Source: Nitrospira_D sp019636945 (GTDB lineage Bacteria > Nitrospirota > Nitrospiria > Nitrospirales > Nitrospiraceae). From it: a DNA stretch of 64,000 bases. Positions 1 to 8,053 of this stretch are shown here, in pieces; position 1 is the stretch's first letter; every line of letters begins with the position of its first letter. The stretch is from NCBI RefSeq assembly GCF_047338595.1, contig NZ_JBLFBO010000001.1:124001-188000 (forward strand), read 5' to 3'. The translations under genes and the position numbers were made by a program. The notes beneath the pieces were generated by a model. It saw nothing but the letters and a program-made list of their open reading frames with translations. It was not told the origin of the DNA and made no database searches.

Positions 1-162
1 AGATCTGCTAGTTGCTCACTGTCTAACACGCCGTCAATTTGTCCGAGCATAATGCCGCAATCGTTGGAGTTTCAAATGAGAGCGGCTGGACGTGGAAATC
101 AGAATATACTGAGCCGACCATCGACCGAATTGTTCTCTGACCTGTATCTTTGTTCACCTCAC

Positions 163-579
163 TCATGCCTTCCGGTTTCGAATGATGAGACCGAGCACGA
201 CCGGAAACGCCATGACGCAAAACAAGAGGAGTCCTCCGACGAACAGCTGTCCTCGAACTTGCATGGGGTCTGCCACCATATCATGCCCCTGCATCCAGAG
301 ATGCCTGGTCATGAGGTCGCAAGCAAACCCTGCAATAATCAGCGCATACCAGAACCGCCATCGTCGTGCGGTGTAGAGCGCCTGCTCTCGTCGGTGAATC
401 AGGAAGACTTGAGCTAGGATCGCCGCGAGGCCGAGATACTCCGCCCAGGCGGGGATCCCACGGGCTCCTGTCAGTAAGAGTAAGATAAGAATTGCAACGA
501 AGGCTAGAATGGACCCCAACAGAAATCCTCGTCGCGATTCCAACAGACTCATACTAATCCCGTCCAATTCATTCCCCAA
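163..579 (-). CDS. small multi-pass membrane protein, unknown function
   Basis: A 138-residue hydrophobic protein. I see three membrane segments: about residues 18-38, 44-62 and 112-133. A short charged stretch (HRREQALYTARRWRF) lies between the second and a weaker hydrophobic run around residue 80. I recognise no family motif. A second start nine codons in (ATG at 552) would give a protein starting MSLLESRR, and I cannot choose between them. It is the last gene of the minus-strand run that begins with the hydrogenase, but it sits 83 bp beyond the lipoprotein gene and may be transcribed separately. I do not assign a function. Confidence 0.55.
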   Translation of the reverse strand: MGNELDGISMSLLESRRGFLLGSILAFVAILILLLLTGARGIPAWAEYLGLAAILAQVFLIHRREQALYTARRWRFWYALIIAGFACDLMTRHLWMQGHDMVADPMQVRGQLFVGGLLLFCVMAFPVVLGLIIRNRKA

Positions 580-662
580 AGAGCTTTTCTCTTATTCTGC
601 GCACTGGATCCTTGTCCTCACTTGATCTACTTTTACAGCAAAGTGGGCTCTGACCAGCCCAC

Positions 663-1052
663 CTACTCAACCACTTCAGCCCTATCAGACTTATTCAGGA
701 GATAGAGCGTGTCGTTCTTGATAAAGAATTGCTGCGGTTTCTCCCTTCTATACTCACCCATAAAATTCTTGGCCGTAATCCCTACGTGCACAATGTAACC
801 AAACTCTGGAGGTTTTCTCCTGCCTGAGAGATAGGCATAGCCTTTCTGTGGCTCTCGTATGATTCGAATGCGAGCCGGGAACGGTTCAAGCAGCGACTGC
901 TGCACAAGATCTTGTATGGCCTTCTGATAGATTGAAGCTTCCGGAACTGTCCCATAGTCAGCACCGGCGATTTGTTCAGGTGTCACAGGGGTGACGCATC
1001 CCACGGTGAAGAGTAGAAGCAACGCAAGGAGACTTCTGAGATCAGCCTTCAC
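663..1052 (-). CDS. putative lipoprotein, unknown function
   Basis: A 129-residue protein with a short basic N-terminus (MKADLR), a leucine-rich segment and a cysteine at residue 19 in the context FTVGC. This resembles a lipoprotein signal-peptidase site, although the -3 position is Thr rather than the usual Leu. The mature part is hydrophilic and contains an FGYIVHVGITAKN stretch that looks like beta-strands. It lies 105 bp downstream of hypC on the same strand. Nothing in it points to hydrogenase maturation, so any link to the operon is positional only. Confidence 0.6.
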   Translation of the reverse strand: MKADLRSLLALLLLFTVGCVTPVTPEQIAGADYGTVPEASIYQKAIQDLVQQSLLEPFPARIRIIREPQKGYAYLSGRRKPPEFGYIVHVGITAKNFMGEYRREKPQQFFIKNDTLYLLNKSDRAEVVE

Positions 1053-1157
1053 TGGATAATCCTCACCAATTCTTCACGATGATCCGTCAGTGTATTCTAT
1101 GAGCCGGGATGTTGACCCGCAAGAAGGTTCAAATGGGTGAGCCTCCTTAACTGGCTC

Positions 1158-1406
1158 CTAGCCATCGACGTCCTCTGGCGAGCTTGATGCAGCTAGCTCT
1201 GCGTAGGTCTGTAACGTTCGGCATGCCGCTTCCTCGTCCAGTTTGCTAATTGCAAAGCCAACGTGGACGATCACATAGTCGCCGACTTCGGCTTCCGGCA
1301 CGAGCGCCAATGAGACGGACTTCGTGACACCGCCGAACGACACCGTCGCCGTGCGAAGGGTGTCATCTTGGATGTTCAGGACTTGTCCGGGAACTGCCAG
1401 GCACAT
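1158..1406 (-). CDS. hypC: hydrogenase maturation chaperone HypC/HybG
   Basis: An 82-residue protein that starts MCLAVPGQVL, the N-terminal signature of HypC. The Cys after the initiator Met is the residue that in characterised HypC proteins carries the Fe(CN)2CO precursor with HypD and contacts the large subunit. The length fits the family. A clear ribosome site (AGAGGAGA) sits just before the ATG. It is the last hyp gene of the operon, separated from hypF by about 120 bp filled with heptamer repeats. HypD, its usual partner, is not in the window. Confidence 0.93.
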   Translation of the reverse strand: MCLAVPGQVLNIQDDTLRTATVSFGGVTKSVSLALVPEAEVGDYVIVHVGFAISKLDEEAACRTLQTYAELAASSSPEDVDG

Positions 1407-1420
1407 GGACTCTCCTCTTG

Positions 1421-1556
1421 TTCGAGTTTCGGGTTTCTTGTTTCGAGTTTCAGGTTAGAGAATTTGCTCCCCCCAAATCGCCCAACTGAAAACATGAAAC
1501 TTGCAACCTGAAATCGTTCCCGCGCTTCACGCTTCACGAGATACGCTGTACGCAGC
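1421..1556. repeat. heptamer inverted-repeat array H1 (GTTTC and CGTGAAG units)
   Basis: From 1421 to 1456 the plus strand carries tandem 7-mers built on GTTTC (AGTTTCG, GGTTTCT, TGTTTCG, AGTTTCA). From about 1484 to 1513 the complementary units follow (ATGAAAC, TTGCAAC, CTGAAAT). From 1521 to 1556 a second class appears, read on the minus strand as CGTACAG, CGTATCT, CGTGAAG, CGTGAAG. This last part forms the final codons of hypF and its TGA stop at 1527-1529. The array fills the hypF-hypC gap. Confidence 0.8.
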
Positions 1557-3902
1557 AACCACTGCCTGTCCCAACGATAGTCCACCATCATTGGGTGGAA
1601 CCAGGCTGTGACTATAGACGGTGAATCCTGCGCGCTCCAACCGTTGTCTCACGAGTGACAGGAGCAGCCGGTTCTGAAAGCAGCCACCGGTCAGCACGAC
1701 GCGAGGCAGACCAGCGGCCTGAGCCACTCGAACAGCTCCCTCCGCAAGGCCAACATGAACTCGCGCGGTAATCAGTTCAGGTCGGTGGCCTCTGCGAAGG
1801 TCATCGAGCGTGGCGCTGATCATGGGTCGCCAGTCAACGACCCACCTCGTATCGGAACTCTCACTCGTCACTAGCTCGATCGGATAGCCTTGTACGCGTC
1901 CTCCGCCTGCCTCCCATTCTCGCTCCGCAGCAAACTGCACTGCCATGGCAGCTTGGCCTTCAAAGGAAGCCTGTGCACACAAGCCTGTGAGTGATGCCAC
2001 CGTGTCGAACAGCCGCCCCATGCTCGTCGTCCAAGGCGAGGCGATGCCGGATCGGAGTAGCGCTGCTAGATGCGCACGCTGATATCCTGTCATGTTCCAG
2101 GATGGAAGCTCATGATGCACCATCGTTTCTCCCATCAGTTCCCACAAGGCGGCTGCAGCAGATCGGCCCGGTGCCTTCATCGCTGCTTCGCCACCAAGCA
2201 ACCGAAAGGGTCTGAGCGATGCGAACCGAGTGAATTGTCGGTAGCTCGCGATCAAAAACTCTCCGCCCCACACTTGCCCGTCCGTTCCATATCCAGCTCC
2301 GTCCCAGGCGATGCCCAACACCTCGCCGTCAAGCTTGTGTTCCGCCATTCCTGATGCCACGTGGGCATGGTGATGCTGCACGGGAACCAACGGGACAGAC
2401 AGTCTCGCAGCCAGTTTTTGCGCGACGCCGGTCGAACGATAATCAGGATGGAGATCACAGGCGATGGCCTGTGGCTTAACAGCAAGTAGTCGCTGGAGAC
2501 CCTCAATGGTTTGGCGGAAGGCCTTGTCCGCTTCAACAGTGGAAAGATCGCCAAGGTGCTGACTGAGCACGACACGATGACCCATCAGGAGCGCAACCGT
2601 GTTCTTCAGATGTCCGCCCACGGCAAGGATCGAACCCTGCGCTTTGTTTACCAGACCATCGCTCAAGCGGATCGGCTGCGGGACATAGCCCCGCGCCCGC
2701 CGAAGGATCATCTGGTCAGCCTTTCGCTTCTGCGTCTCGTCCCTTTCGTTGTTCTCCGGCGTACGGTCAACCACCAACACGACCGAATCATCGACCGGCC
2801 TTGAGATCGGCCTGTCATGCACGAGAAACGCATCGGCAATACCCCTCAGTCGAACCAGTGCCTCACGTTCGTCGATCACGATCGGTTCTTCAGAACGATT
2901 GCCGCTCGTGGCCACCATGGGACGCTTCAGCGAGGCCATCAAGAGATGATGGAGTGGCGTGGCCGGTACCATCACACCGAGATAGGGATTGCCCGGTGCC
3001 ACGGCTTCAGCAAGGGCTGAATCTTGCCGCTTTCGCACCAGAACGATCGGCGCTTGTGGTGAGCAGAGCAACGATTCCTCCTCCGAAGACAGCAGGCAGT
3101 CGTTTCTGGTTGCTGCGATAGAAGGAAACAGAACGGCAAAGGGTTTATCAGCTCTCTGTTTTCGATCGCGCAACCGCCGGACAGCCTCCTCTGACTGTGC
3201 GTCCACCCAGAGCTGAAACCCGCCCAGTCCCTTCACTGCCACAATGAGACCTTCAGCGAGCAATGCCACCACGCGCTGTAAGGCTCCCTCCTCAGCTGCA
3301 ATTTCGCAGCCCTGCTCATCCCACAAACTCAGCCGAGGACCGCACTTGGAGCAGGCGATCGGTTCCGCATGAAAGCGGCGATCGGCCTCAGATTCATACT
3401 CAGCACGACAGGCGGAACAAAGTCCGAACCCGGCCATCGTCGTATTGGACCGCTGATAGGGGATCGCCGTGAGCAAACTGCAGCGCGGGCCACATTGTGT
3501 GCAGGTGATGAATGGGTAGCGGAAACGGCGATCCTGTGGATCAAAAAGTTCGCGCCGACAGTCTTCGCAGGTTGCAAGATCTGGTGGAATGACCAGGCAT
3601 CGTTCACCTAGTGAAGTACTCGTAACGATTGCAAAGCTCGCGTCGCCACGTGCCGGGATGATGTTGGTGTGTATCGCCTCAATGCAAGCCGATGCCGGTG
3701 CATCGGCTTGGAGCCGATCAAGGAATGTCTCCATCGCCTCCGCAGTCCCCTCAACTTCGACCACGACACCGTTCCTGGTATTGCGAACCCAGCCGCTCAA
3801 CTTCAGCTCACGTGCCAATCGGTAGACAAATGGGCGGAACCCCACCCCTTGCACCGTTCCCTGCACATTGACCTGGACACGCTGAGTGAGGGCCTTCCTC
3901 AC
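1527..3902 (-). CDS. hypF: carbamoyltransferase HypF
   Basis: A 791-residue HypF, the enzyme that uses carbamoyl phosphate and ATP to make the thiocarboxamide on HypE for the hydrogenase cyanide ligands. Domains in order: acylphosphatase-like (about 10-95, with VQGTVQGVGFRPFVYRLA); two CxxC-x18-CxxC zinc fingers (about 110-185, CEDC..CTQC and CSAC..CSKC); a YrdC-like domain (about 205-390); and a Kae1-like domain with HHHAHVASG (about 425-785). The start is GTG; the GTGA overlaps the hypA stop, which suggests translational coupling. The last residues (SVSREA) are encoded by heptamer repeat units. HypE is not in the window. Confidence 0.95.
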   Translation of the reverse strand: MRKALTQRVQVNVQGTVQGVGFRPFVYRLARELKLSGWVRNTRNGVVVEVEGTAEAMETFLDRLQADAPASACIEAIHTNIIPARGDASFAIVTSTSLGERCLVIPPDLATCEDCRRELFDPQDRRFRYPFITCTQCGPRCSLLTAIPYQRSNTTMAGFGLCSACRAEYESEADRRFHAEPIACSKCGPRLSLWDEQGCEIAAEEGALQRVVALLAEGLIVAVKGLGGFQLWVDAQSEEAVRRLRDRKQRADKPFAVLFPSIAATRNDCLLSSEEESLLCSPQAPIVLVRKRQDSALAEAVAPGNPYLGVMVPATPLHHLLMASLKRPMVATSGNRSEEPIVIDEREALVRLRGIADAFLVHDRPISRPVDDSVVLVVDRTPENNERDETQKRKADQMILRRARGYVPQPIRLSDGLVNKAQGSILAVGGHLKNTVALLMGHRVVLSQHLGDLSTVEADKAFRQTIEGLQRLLAVKPQAIACDLHPDYRSTGVAQKLAARLSVPLVPVQHHHAHVASGMAEHKLDGEVLGIAWDGAGYGTDGQVWGGEFLIASYRQFTRFASLRPFRLLGGEAAMKAPGRSAAAALWELMGETMVHHELPSWNMTGYQRAHLAALLRSGIASPWTTSMGRLFDTVASLTGLCAQASFEGQAAMAVQFAAEREWEAGGGRVQGYPIELVTSESSDTRWVVDWRPMISATLDDLRRGHRPELITARVHVGLAEGAVRVAQAAGLPRVVLTGGCFQNRLLLSLVRQRLERAGFTVYSHSLVPPNDGGLSLGQAVVAAYSVSREA

Positions 3903-4252
3903 CCCTGCACCACTAATTCATGGAGTACCACTTCCGACTCTGTTGACCCGGCTACCACCGGCTCTCCACATGCGGAACAGACCTCATGCGCTGGTGTGAT
4001 AGAAACATCTCGCTGGCATTGCGGGCACCAGGCATCAGCAGGAACAGGAATGACCTCTAACCTCGCACCCTCAGCCTTCGTACCTCTGGCAGCCGATTGG
4101 AATGCGGCTTGGAGTGCGGCGTGATCGTGAGTGAGCAGATGCGAGACCGCGCTGACTTTCAGTCGCACAACAGATAGTTTAGCGTCTCCCGTTTCACTCA
4201 AGCTGGCTTCCACGGTTTTGATAACCTGCCTCATGAGATGGAGTTCATGCAC
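3899..4252 (-). CDS. hypA: hydrogenase nickel-insertion protein HypA
   Basis: A 117-residue HypA, the nickel-binding chaperone that delivers Ni to the hydrogenase large subunit. The N-terminus (M)HELHLMRQVI holds the His that binds nickel in the family. The C-terminal zinc site is CPQC...CSAC. I chose the GTG at 4252 because it places HEL directly after the initiator and gives the usual length; a longer frame reaches 4330 but adds unrelated residues. The start overlaps the protease stop as GTGCATGA, and the stop overlaps the hypF GTG. HypB, its usual GTPase partner, is absent here. Confidence 0.93.
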   Translation of the reverse strand: MHELHLMRQVIKTVEASLSETGDAKLSVVRLKVSAVSHLLTHDHAALQAAFQSAARGTKAEGARLEVIPVPADAWCPQCQRDVSITPAHEVCSACGEPVVAGSTESEVVLHELVVQG

Positions 4253-4778
4253 GGCAAGTCTCACAGTCCTGGAGGATCCGGTCCACGAGCTGCTCCAACA
4301 CCTTGACCACGGCAGGCGATAACGGTTCACCTGCCTCTGTATTCTCTACTTCGACTCCGTACACGATCACGGTAGCAGGAAGCACCCCCATCGCGCGGGC
4401 CAACTCCAACGCATCCACCGTGCCGAGGGCGTGGCTTGATTGCGGGAAGATCCGTCTACCGATCGGACCAACTGAGGCATCAAGTCGATGGATCGTGCCT
4501 GGAGCTTGTCCACTGCGGGCAGCATCGATCAGGATCACGACGTTTGCCCCTTTCATCAATTCCACGAGATCCACCCCCGCCATCTCCGCCTCGATCACGT
4601 CGACGAGGCCCTCAACTTCCCGGCGAAGTCGGCGAGCCACCAATAGTCCGACCACATCATCTCCTCTCATGCGGTTCCCAAGGCCGATGATACGAATAGA
4701 GACTGAGCGAGACCCGCCCCCCCTCTCGCCACTCACGCCTTTCGCGCTCGCCTCGTCCCCTGCGCCATCACTGGTCAC
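4245..4778 (-). CDS. [NiFe] hydrogenase maturation endopeptidase
   Basis: A 177-residue member of the HyaD/HybD/HycI protease family, which removes the C-terminal tail of the large subunit after nickel insertion. Visible motifs are GLGNRMRGDDVVG (about residues 32-44; the Asp in this family helps sense nickel), IEAEMAG, LIDAARSG and SSHALG. The first 27 residues are low-complexity and outside the family core, so the true start could be later, although no better start codon is visible. Its 5' end overlaps the large-subunit gene by 11 bp, which makes that subunit its likely substrate. Confidence 0.9.
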   Translation of the reverse strand: MTSDGAGDEASAKGVSGERGGGSRSVSIRIIGLGNRMRGDDVVGLLVARRLRREVEGLVDVIEAEMAGVDLVELMKGANVVILIDAARSGQAPGTIHRLDASVGPIGRRIFPQSSHALGTVDALELARAMGVLPATVIVYGVEVENTEAGEPLSPAVVKVLEQLVDRILQDCETCRA

Positions 4779-6072
4779 GCCTGATCTCCAAATTCAGAAA
4801 ATGGGTCGCGCAGGAAATGCACGGGTCATAGCAACGGATGACCCGCTCGCAGGCGAGCGATGCTTCCTCATTGGAACGATCCAACACTCGGGGGAGGAAC
4901 AGACGGAGATCCTGCTCAATGCGGCCCTGATTCTGTGAGGTGGGTGGCACGATCTTGGCTTCGCGGATCACGCCATCGCCGTCCACCCGATACCGATGGT
5001 AGAGAATGCCTCTTGGCGCTTCCGTACAAGCCATGCCGATACCCGGCCGAACCACAACCGGCAGCGCCGGTTCAGGTGGCGAGTCGTACCGTTCGATCAG
5101 TCGTAGCGATTCTTCCAGCGCGTAGAGTAGTTCGATCGAGCGGGCGACAATCCCGTGAAAGGGATTGCGCAGAGGCAGCGACAACCCCGTATCCGCCAGC
5201 ACCTGCCTGACTGCGTGAGGCAACCGATCGTGATTCAGATTTACGCGAGCCAACGGCCCAACCAAATACGGCGCGCCCTGCAACGTGCAGTGTAATGCGC
5301 TGGAGTAGGATACCTGATGCTCGGAGAAATGCCGTTCGAACTCGTCGACAGAAATATCCAGGCCGGTGCCGGTCACGATCCGTCCCTCGTTGAATGGATA
5401 CTCGTCGGGATGACGCAGCGCCACACAAGTATAGTCCGGAGTAAACTCCGGGTAATCGAACCCTGCAACCCAACGCACAGTTTCCACTGCGGCATCACGC
5501 GCCCAGAGCAGCTCATTCTTCAACGCGTCCAACTCACGCCGCGACGGCACCCGCGAGAAGCCGCCGACTTTCACGGAAACCGGGTGTACGGACCGACCCC
5601 CGAGCAACGTCATGATCGCATTGCCCGCTTTCTTGAGTCGCAGTCCTCTGGTGACCAGCGATGCATGGTCCTTGGCCATGGCAATCCCGCTCTCGTAGCC
5701 GAGAAAGTCCGGCGCCTGCAGCATAAAGACGTGGAGCGCATGGCTTTCGATCCACTCGCCACAGTAGATCAGCCGACGCAGGTCACGCAGGGCCCCATCG
5801 ACGTGCAGACCGAAAATCTGCTCGATCGCATGGACCGCACTCATCTGATAGGCCACGGGGCAGATGCCGCAGATCCGAGCGACAATGTCCGGCACTTCGC
5901 CGTAATGGCGTCCCTGCAGGAAAGCTTCGAAAAACCTCGGCGGCTCGAAAATCTTCAGCTCCACATCCTGGATAGTTCCAGCTTTCACCGTGACACGAAG
6001 CGCACCCTCACCCTCGACACGGGCAATCGTGCCCACCGAAATGATTCGTGTTTGGGATGTTTCTTCAGCCAT
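4768..6072 (-). CDS. group 3b [NiFe] hydrogenase large (alpha) subunit
   Basis: A 434-residue catalytic subunit. The L1 motif RICGICPVAY (about residues 66-75) and the L2 motif DPCISCATHFL near the C-terminus supply the four Cys ligands of the Ni-Fe site. The protein ends LNLEIRRDQ after the conserved His, so a tail is available for the protease encoded next. The N-terminus has IARVEGEGALRV, usual for this family. With the beta and gamma subunits upstream, the complex should be a soluble NADP(H)-linked bidirectional hydrogenase of group 3b, a class also called sulfhydrogenase. A 129-bp gap with heptamer array H2 separates it from the small-subunit gene. Confidence 0.94.
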   Translation of the reverse strand: MAEETSQTRIISVGTIARVEGEGALRVTVKAGTIQDVELKIFEPPRFFEAFLQGRHYGEVPDIVARICGICPVAYQMSAVHAIEQIFGLHVDGALRDLRRLIYCGEWIESHALHVFMLQAPDFLGYESGIAMAKDHASLVTRGLRLKKAGNAIMTLLGGRSVHPVSVKVGGFSRVPSRRELDALKNELLWARDAAVETVRWVAGFDYPEFTPDYTCVALRHPDEYPFNEGRIVTGTGLDISVDEFERHFSEHQVSYSSALHCTLQGAPYLVGPLARVNLNHDRLPHAVRQVLADTGLSLPLRNPFHGIVARSIELLYALEESLRLIERYDSPPEPALPVVVRPGIGMACTEAPRGILYHRYRVDGDGVIREAKIVPPTSQNQGRIEQDLRLFLPRVLDRSNEEASLACERVIRCYDPCISCATHFLNLEIRRDQ

Positions 6073-6138
6073 TGAGGTCTTGATTAACTTACTTGTTGGA
6101 TTTCACGTTGCCAGTCCGAGATATCAGCCACTGGCCAT

Positions 6139-6204
6139 AGTCATTAGTCATTTTCTTCCTTCTTGATGAATGACTGTTGACCAATGACCGTTTTTCATGA
6201 CTCA
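6139..6204. repeat. heptamer inverted-repeat array H2 (GTCATT/TGAC units)
   Basis: The left arm (6139-6152) is two GTCATT units in tandem. The right arm (6164-6190) reads TGATGAA, TGACTGT, TGACCAA, TGACCG, four successive 7-bp steps that each begin with TGA. On the minus strand the stop codon of the small subunit (6204-6202) opens a further unit, TGAGTCA. The array occupies most of the gap between the delta and alpha hydrogenase genes. Confidence 0.75.
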
Positions 6205-7077
6205 TCTTTGTTCCCAAGCGTTGCTCTCCTCACGAAAAGGCACCGCATACCCATTGATCCCGCGAAATCTCCGTAAGACTTCGACTGGGATCAATTGCAG
6301 CCCGTCATGGAAGTGACTTGCAAGCGAGGCGGTGTTGGGTGGAAGGCCAGGCCCTTTCCGGTCGCCCTCAGTTGGACCGAAACAGCCGTAGCAGTCCCGG
6401 CCCATGCTGGGACAGATCGCGCCGCAGCCTGCGCGGGTGACGGGACCCAGGCATGCCAGGCCCTTGGCCACCATCACACAGACATTCCCGCGCCTCTTGC
6501 ATTCCAGACAGACGCTTTCGACAGGCAGCCGAGGTTGAACGCCGGCCAACAGGTCCGTGATGACCCGCAACAACTGGCCTTTGTCGATGGGGCAGCCCCA
6601 CAATTCGAAATCCACGTGCACATGTTCAGAGATCGGCGTGGAGGTCTTGAGACTCTGGATATAGTCCGGACTCGGATACACCACCTGCTTGAACGACTCG
6701 ACGTCGACCCAGTTGCGCAAGGCTTGAATCCCGCCGGCCGTGGCGCACGCGCCGATTGTGATTAACACCTTCGCCTGCTCTCGCACGAACCGAATGCGAT
6801 GCACGTCCTCTTCCGTGGTGATCGACCCCTCAACCAACGCGAGCTCGTACGGGCCTGAGTCCATGGTGCTGGAGGCTTCTGGGAAATAGGCAATATCCAG
6901 CGCCTGCCCCAGTGCGAGCAGCTCGTCCTCCAGATTCAGGATACTGAGCTGGCAGCCGTCGCAGGAGGCGAATTTGAACACCCCAAGCCTTGGCCGTTGT
7001 GTCCCTGTGTCAGTCTTTGCCAACAGGTCCTTCTTTTCCATCATGGGTAACGCAAGTGTTGTCTCCGGCTCGGCCAC
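6202..7077 (-). CDS. group 3b [NiFe] hydrogenase small (delta) subunit
   Basis: A 291-residue electron-transfer subunit without a Tat signal, as expected for a cytoplasmic group 3 enzyme. FASCDGCQ (about 37-44), GACATAGG and ELWGCPIDK carry proximal-cluster ligands. A Cys-rich C-terminal half (CLECKRRGNVC, GLACLGPVTRAGCGAICP, RDCYGCFGP) can hold two further [4Fe-4S] clusters. The start is uncertain: the GTG at 7077 has no ribosome site because heptamer array H3 lies just upstream, and ATGs at 7044 and 7041 are possible. Order beta-gamma-delta-alpha matches the archaeal hydBGDA type operon. Confidence 0.92.
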   Translation of the reverse strand: MAEPETTLALPMMEKKDLLAKTDTGTQRPRLGVFKFASCDGCQLSILNLEDELLALGQALDIAYFPEASSTMDSGPYELALVEGSITTEEDVHRIRFVREQAKVLITIGACATAGGIQALRNWVDVESFKQVVYPSPDYIQSLKTSTPISEHVHVDFELWGCPIDKGQLLRVITDLLAGVQPRLPVESVCLECKRRGNVCVMVAKGLACLGPVTRAGCGAICPSMGRDCYGCFGPTEGDRKGPGLPPNTASLASHFHDGLQLIPVEVLRRFRGINGYAVPFREESNAWEQR

Positions 7078-7081
7078 GAGT

Positions 7082-7209
7082 CTCGAGTTTCGTGTTTCAG
7101 GTTTCGTGTATCCGTCTCAATCATCTAAAACATGAAACTCGAAACAAGAAACTCCTAGCTCTAGATGACTCACGTTTCACGAGATACGAGCGACGCGTCA
7201 CGCGTTATA
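7082..7209. repeat. heptamer inverted-repeat array H3 (GTTTC and CGTGA units)
   Basis: Left arm 7082-7111: GAGTTTC, GTGTTTC, AGGTTTC. Right arm 7131-7154: ATGAAAC, TCGAAAC, AAGAAAC. From 7170 to 7209 a CG-phased set follows, read on the minus strand as TAACGCG, TGACGCG, TCGCTCG, TATCTCG, TGAAACG, TGAGTCA. The first of these (TAA at 7207-7205) is the stop codon of the gamma subunit. The two-class layout matches H1. Confidence 0.8.
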
Positions 7210-8038
7210 CTCCTCCCCGTCCTAACCACGGCTCAACCAGGTCATATCGCATGACGGGACCATCTTTGCACAGGAAGTACGGACCCATCTGGCAATGGCC
7301 GCACAAGCCGATCCCGCATTCCATATGCCGTTCCAGCGAAACATAGATGGCTGTTGCTGGAATTCCCCGTCTCATCAAGATCGGCACACCCAGGCGCATC
7401 ATGATCTCAGGACCGCACATGAGGACCATGGTCTTCGCTGGATCCAGCGTCACACGCTCGAACAGATCCGTCACCACACCGACATGGTAGCGCCACGTCT
7501 CGTCCGGCCGAGTGCTGGCCAGCAGAACTTCCGTGTCAGGCTGTTTTCCCCAGGCCTCGAACCGTTCATGAAAGAGCAGGTCTCGCGACGTCTTCACACC
7601 ATGGATGATCTTGACGGAGCCGTAGTGCCGACGCCGCCGAAACATATAGTCGATCGCCCCCACCACCGGGGCACACCCCAGCCCTCCCGTCACGATGACG
7701 ACATCATGGCCGCGCACCGCCTCAAGCGGCCAACCTTGTCCGAATGGGCCTCGGATTCCCAGAGTCTCACCGGGTTGCAGTTGTGCGATTGCGGAGGTCA
7801 CTCGCCCCACGGATCTGATGGTATGGTCCAGCCTCTCCGGCTCCTCCGGGTCTGACACAATTGAGATCGCCACCTCCCCGACACCGAACAAATACACCAT
7901 GTTGAACTGCCCGGCTGCGAAACGAAAGTTGCGGCGGGTCGCTTCATCATTCAACCTCAGCCGGTAGGTGTGGATGCTGTCAGCCTCCCGGATCTTCTCC
8001 ATGATGGTGGCCGGATGTATCAGGTAGGGATTGATCAT
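7205..8038 (-). CDS. group 3b hydrogenase gamma subunit, FAD/NAD(P)-binding reductase
   Basis: A 277-residue ferredoxin-NADP reductase type protein. The N-terminal beta-barrel binds FAD (around FRFAAGQFNMVYL), the middle holds a nucleotide-binding segment (VIVTGGLGCAPVVGAIDYM), and the C-terminus has a [2Fe-2S] site, MECGIGLCGHCQMGPYFLCKDGP. It should pass electrons between NADP(H) and the FeS chain of the hydrogenase. The ATG at 8038 is preceded by AGGAAG and lies 15 bp after the beta-subunit stop. Its TAA stop is the first unit of heptamer array H3. Confidence 0.92.
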   Translation of the reverse strand: MINPYLIHPATIMEKIREADSIHTYRLRLNDEATRRNFRFAAGQFNMVYLFGVGEVAISIVSDPEEPERLDHTIRSVGRVTSAIAQLQPGETLGIRGPFGQGWPLEAVRGHDVVIVTGGLGCAPVVGAIDYMFRRRRHYGSVKIIHGVKTSRDLLFHERFEAWGKQPDTEVLLASTRPDETWRYHVGVVTDLFERVTLDPAKTMVLMCGPEIMMRLGVPILMRRGIPATAIYVSLERHMECGIGLCGHCQMGPYFLCKDGPVMRYDLVEPWLGRGGV

Positions 8039-8053
8039 GTGCTTCCTGCAAAG

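Noticed and set aside
1421..1556. CRISPR array
   Set aside because: Repeat units are 7 bp with no spacers; no cas genes are present.
4253..4330. Longer HypA start
   Set aside because: HypA proteins begin MHEL; the GTG at 4252 gives this and overlaps the protease stop as coupled genes do.
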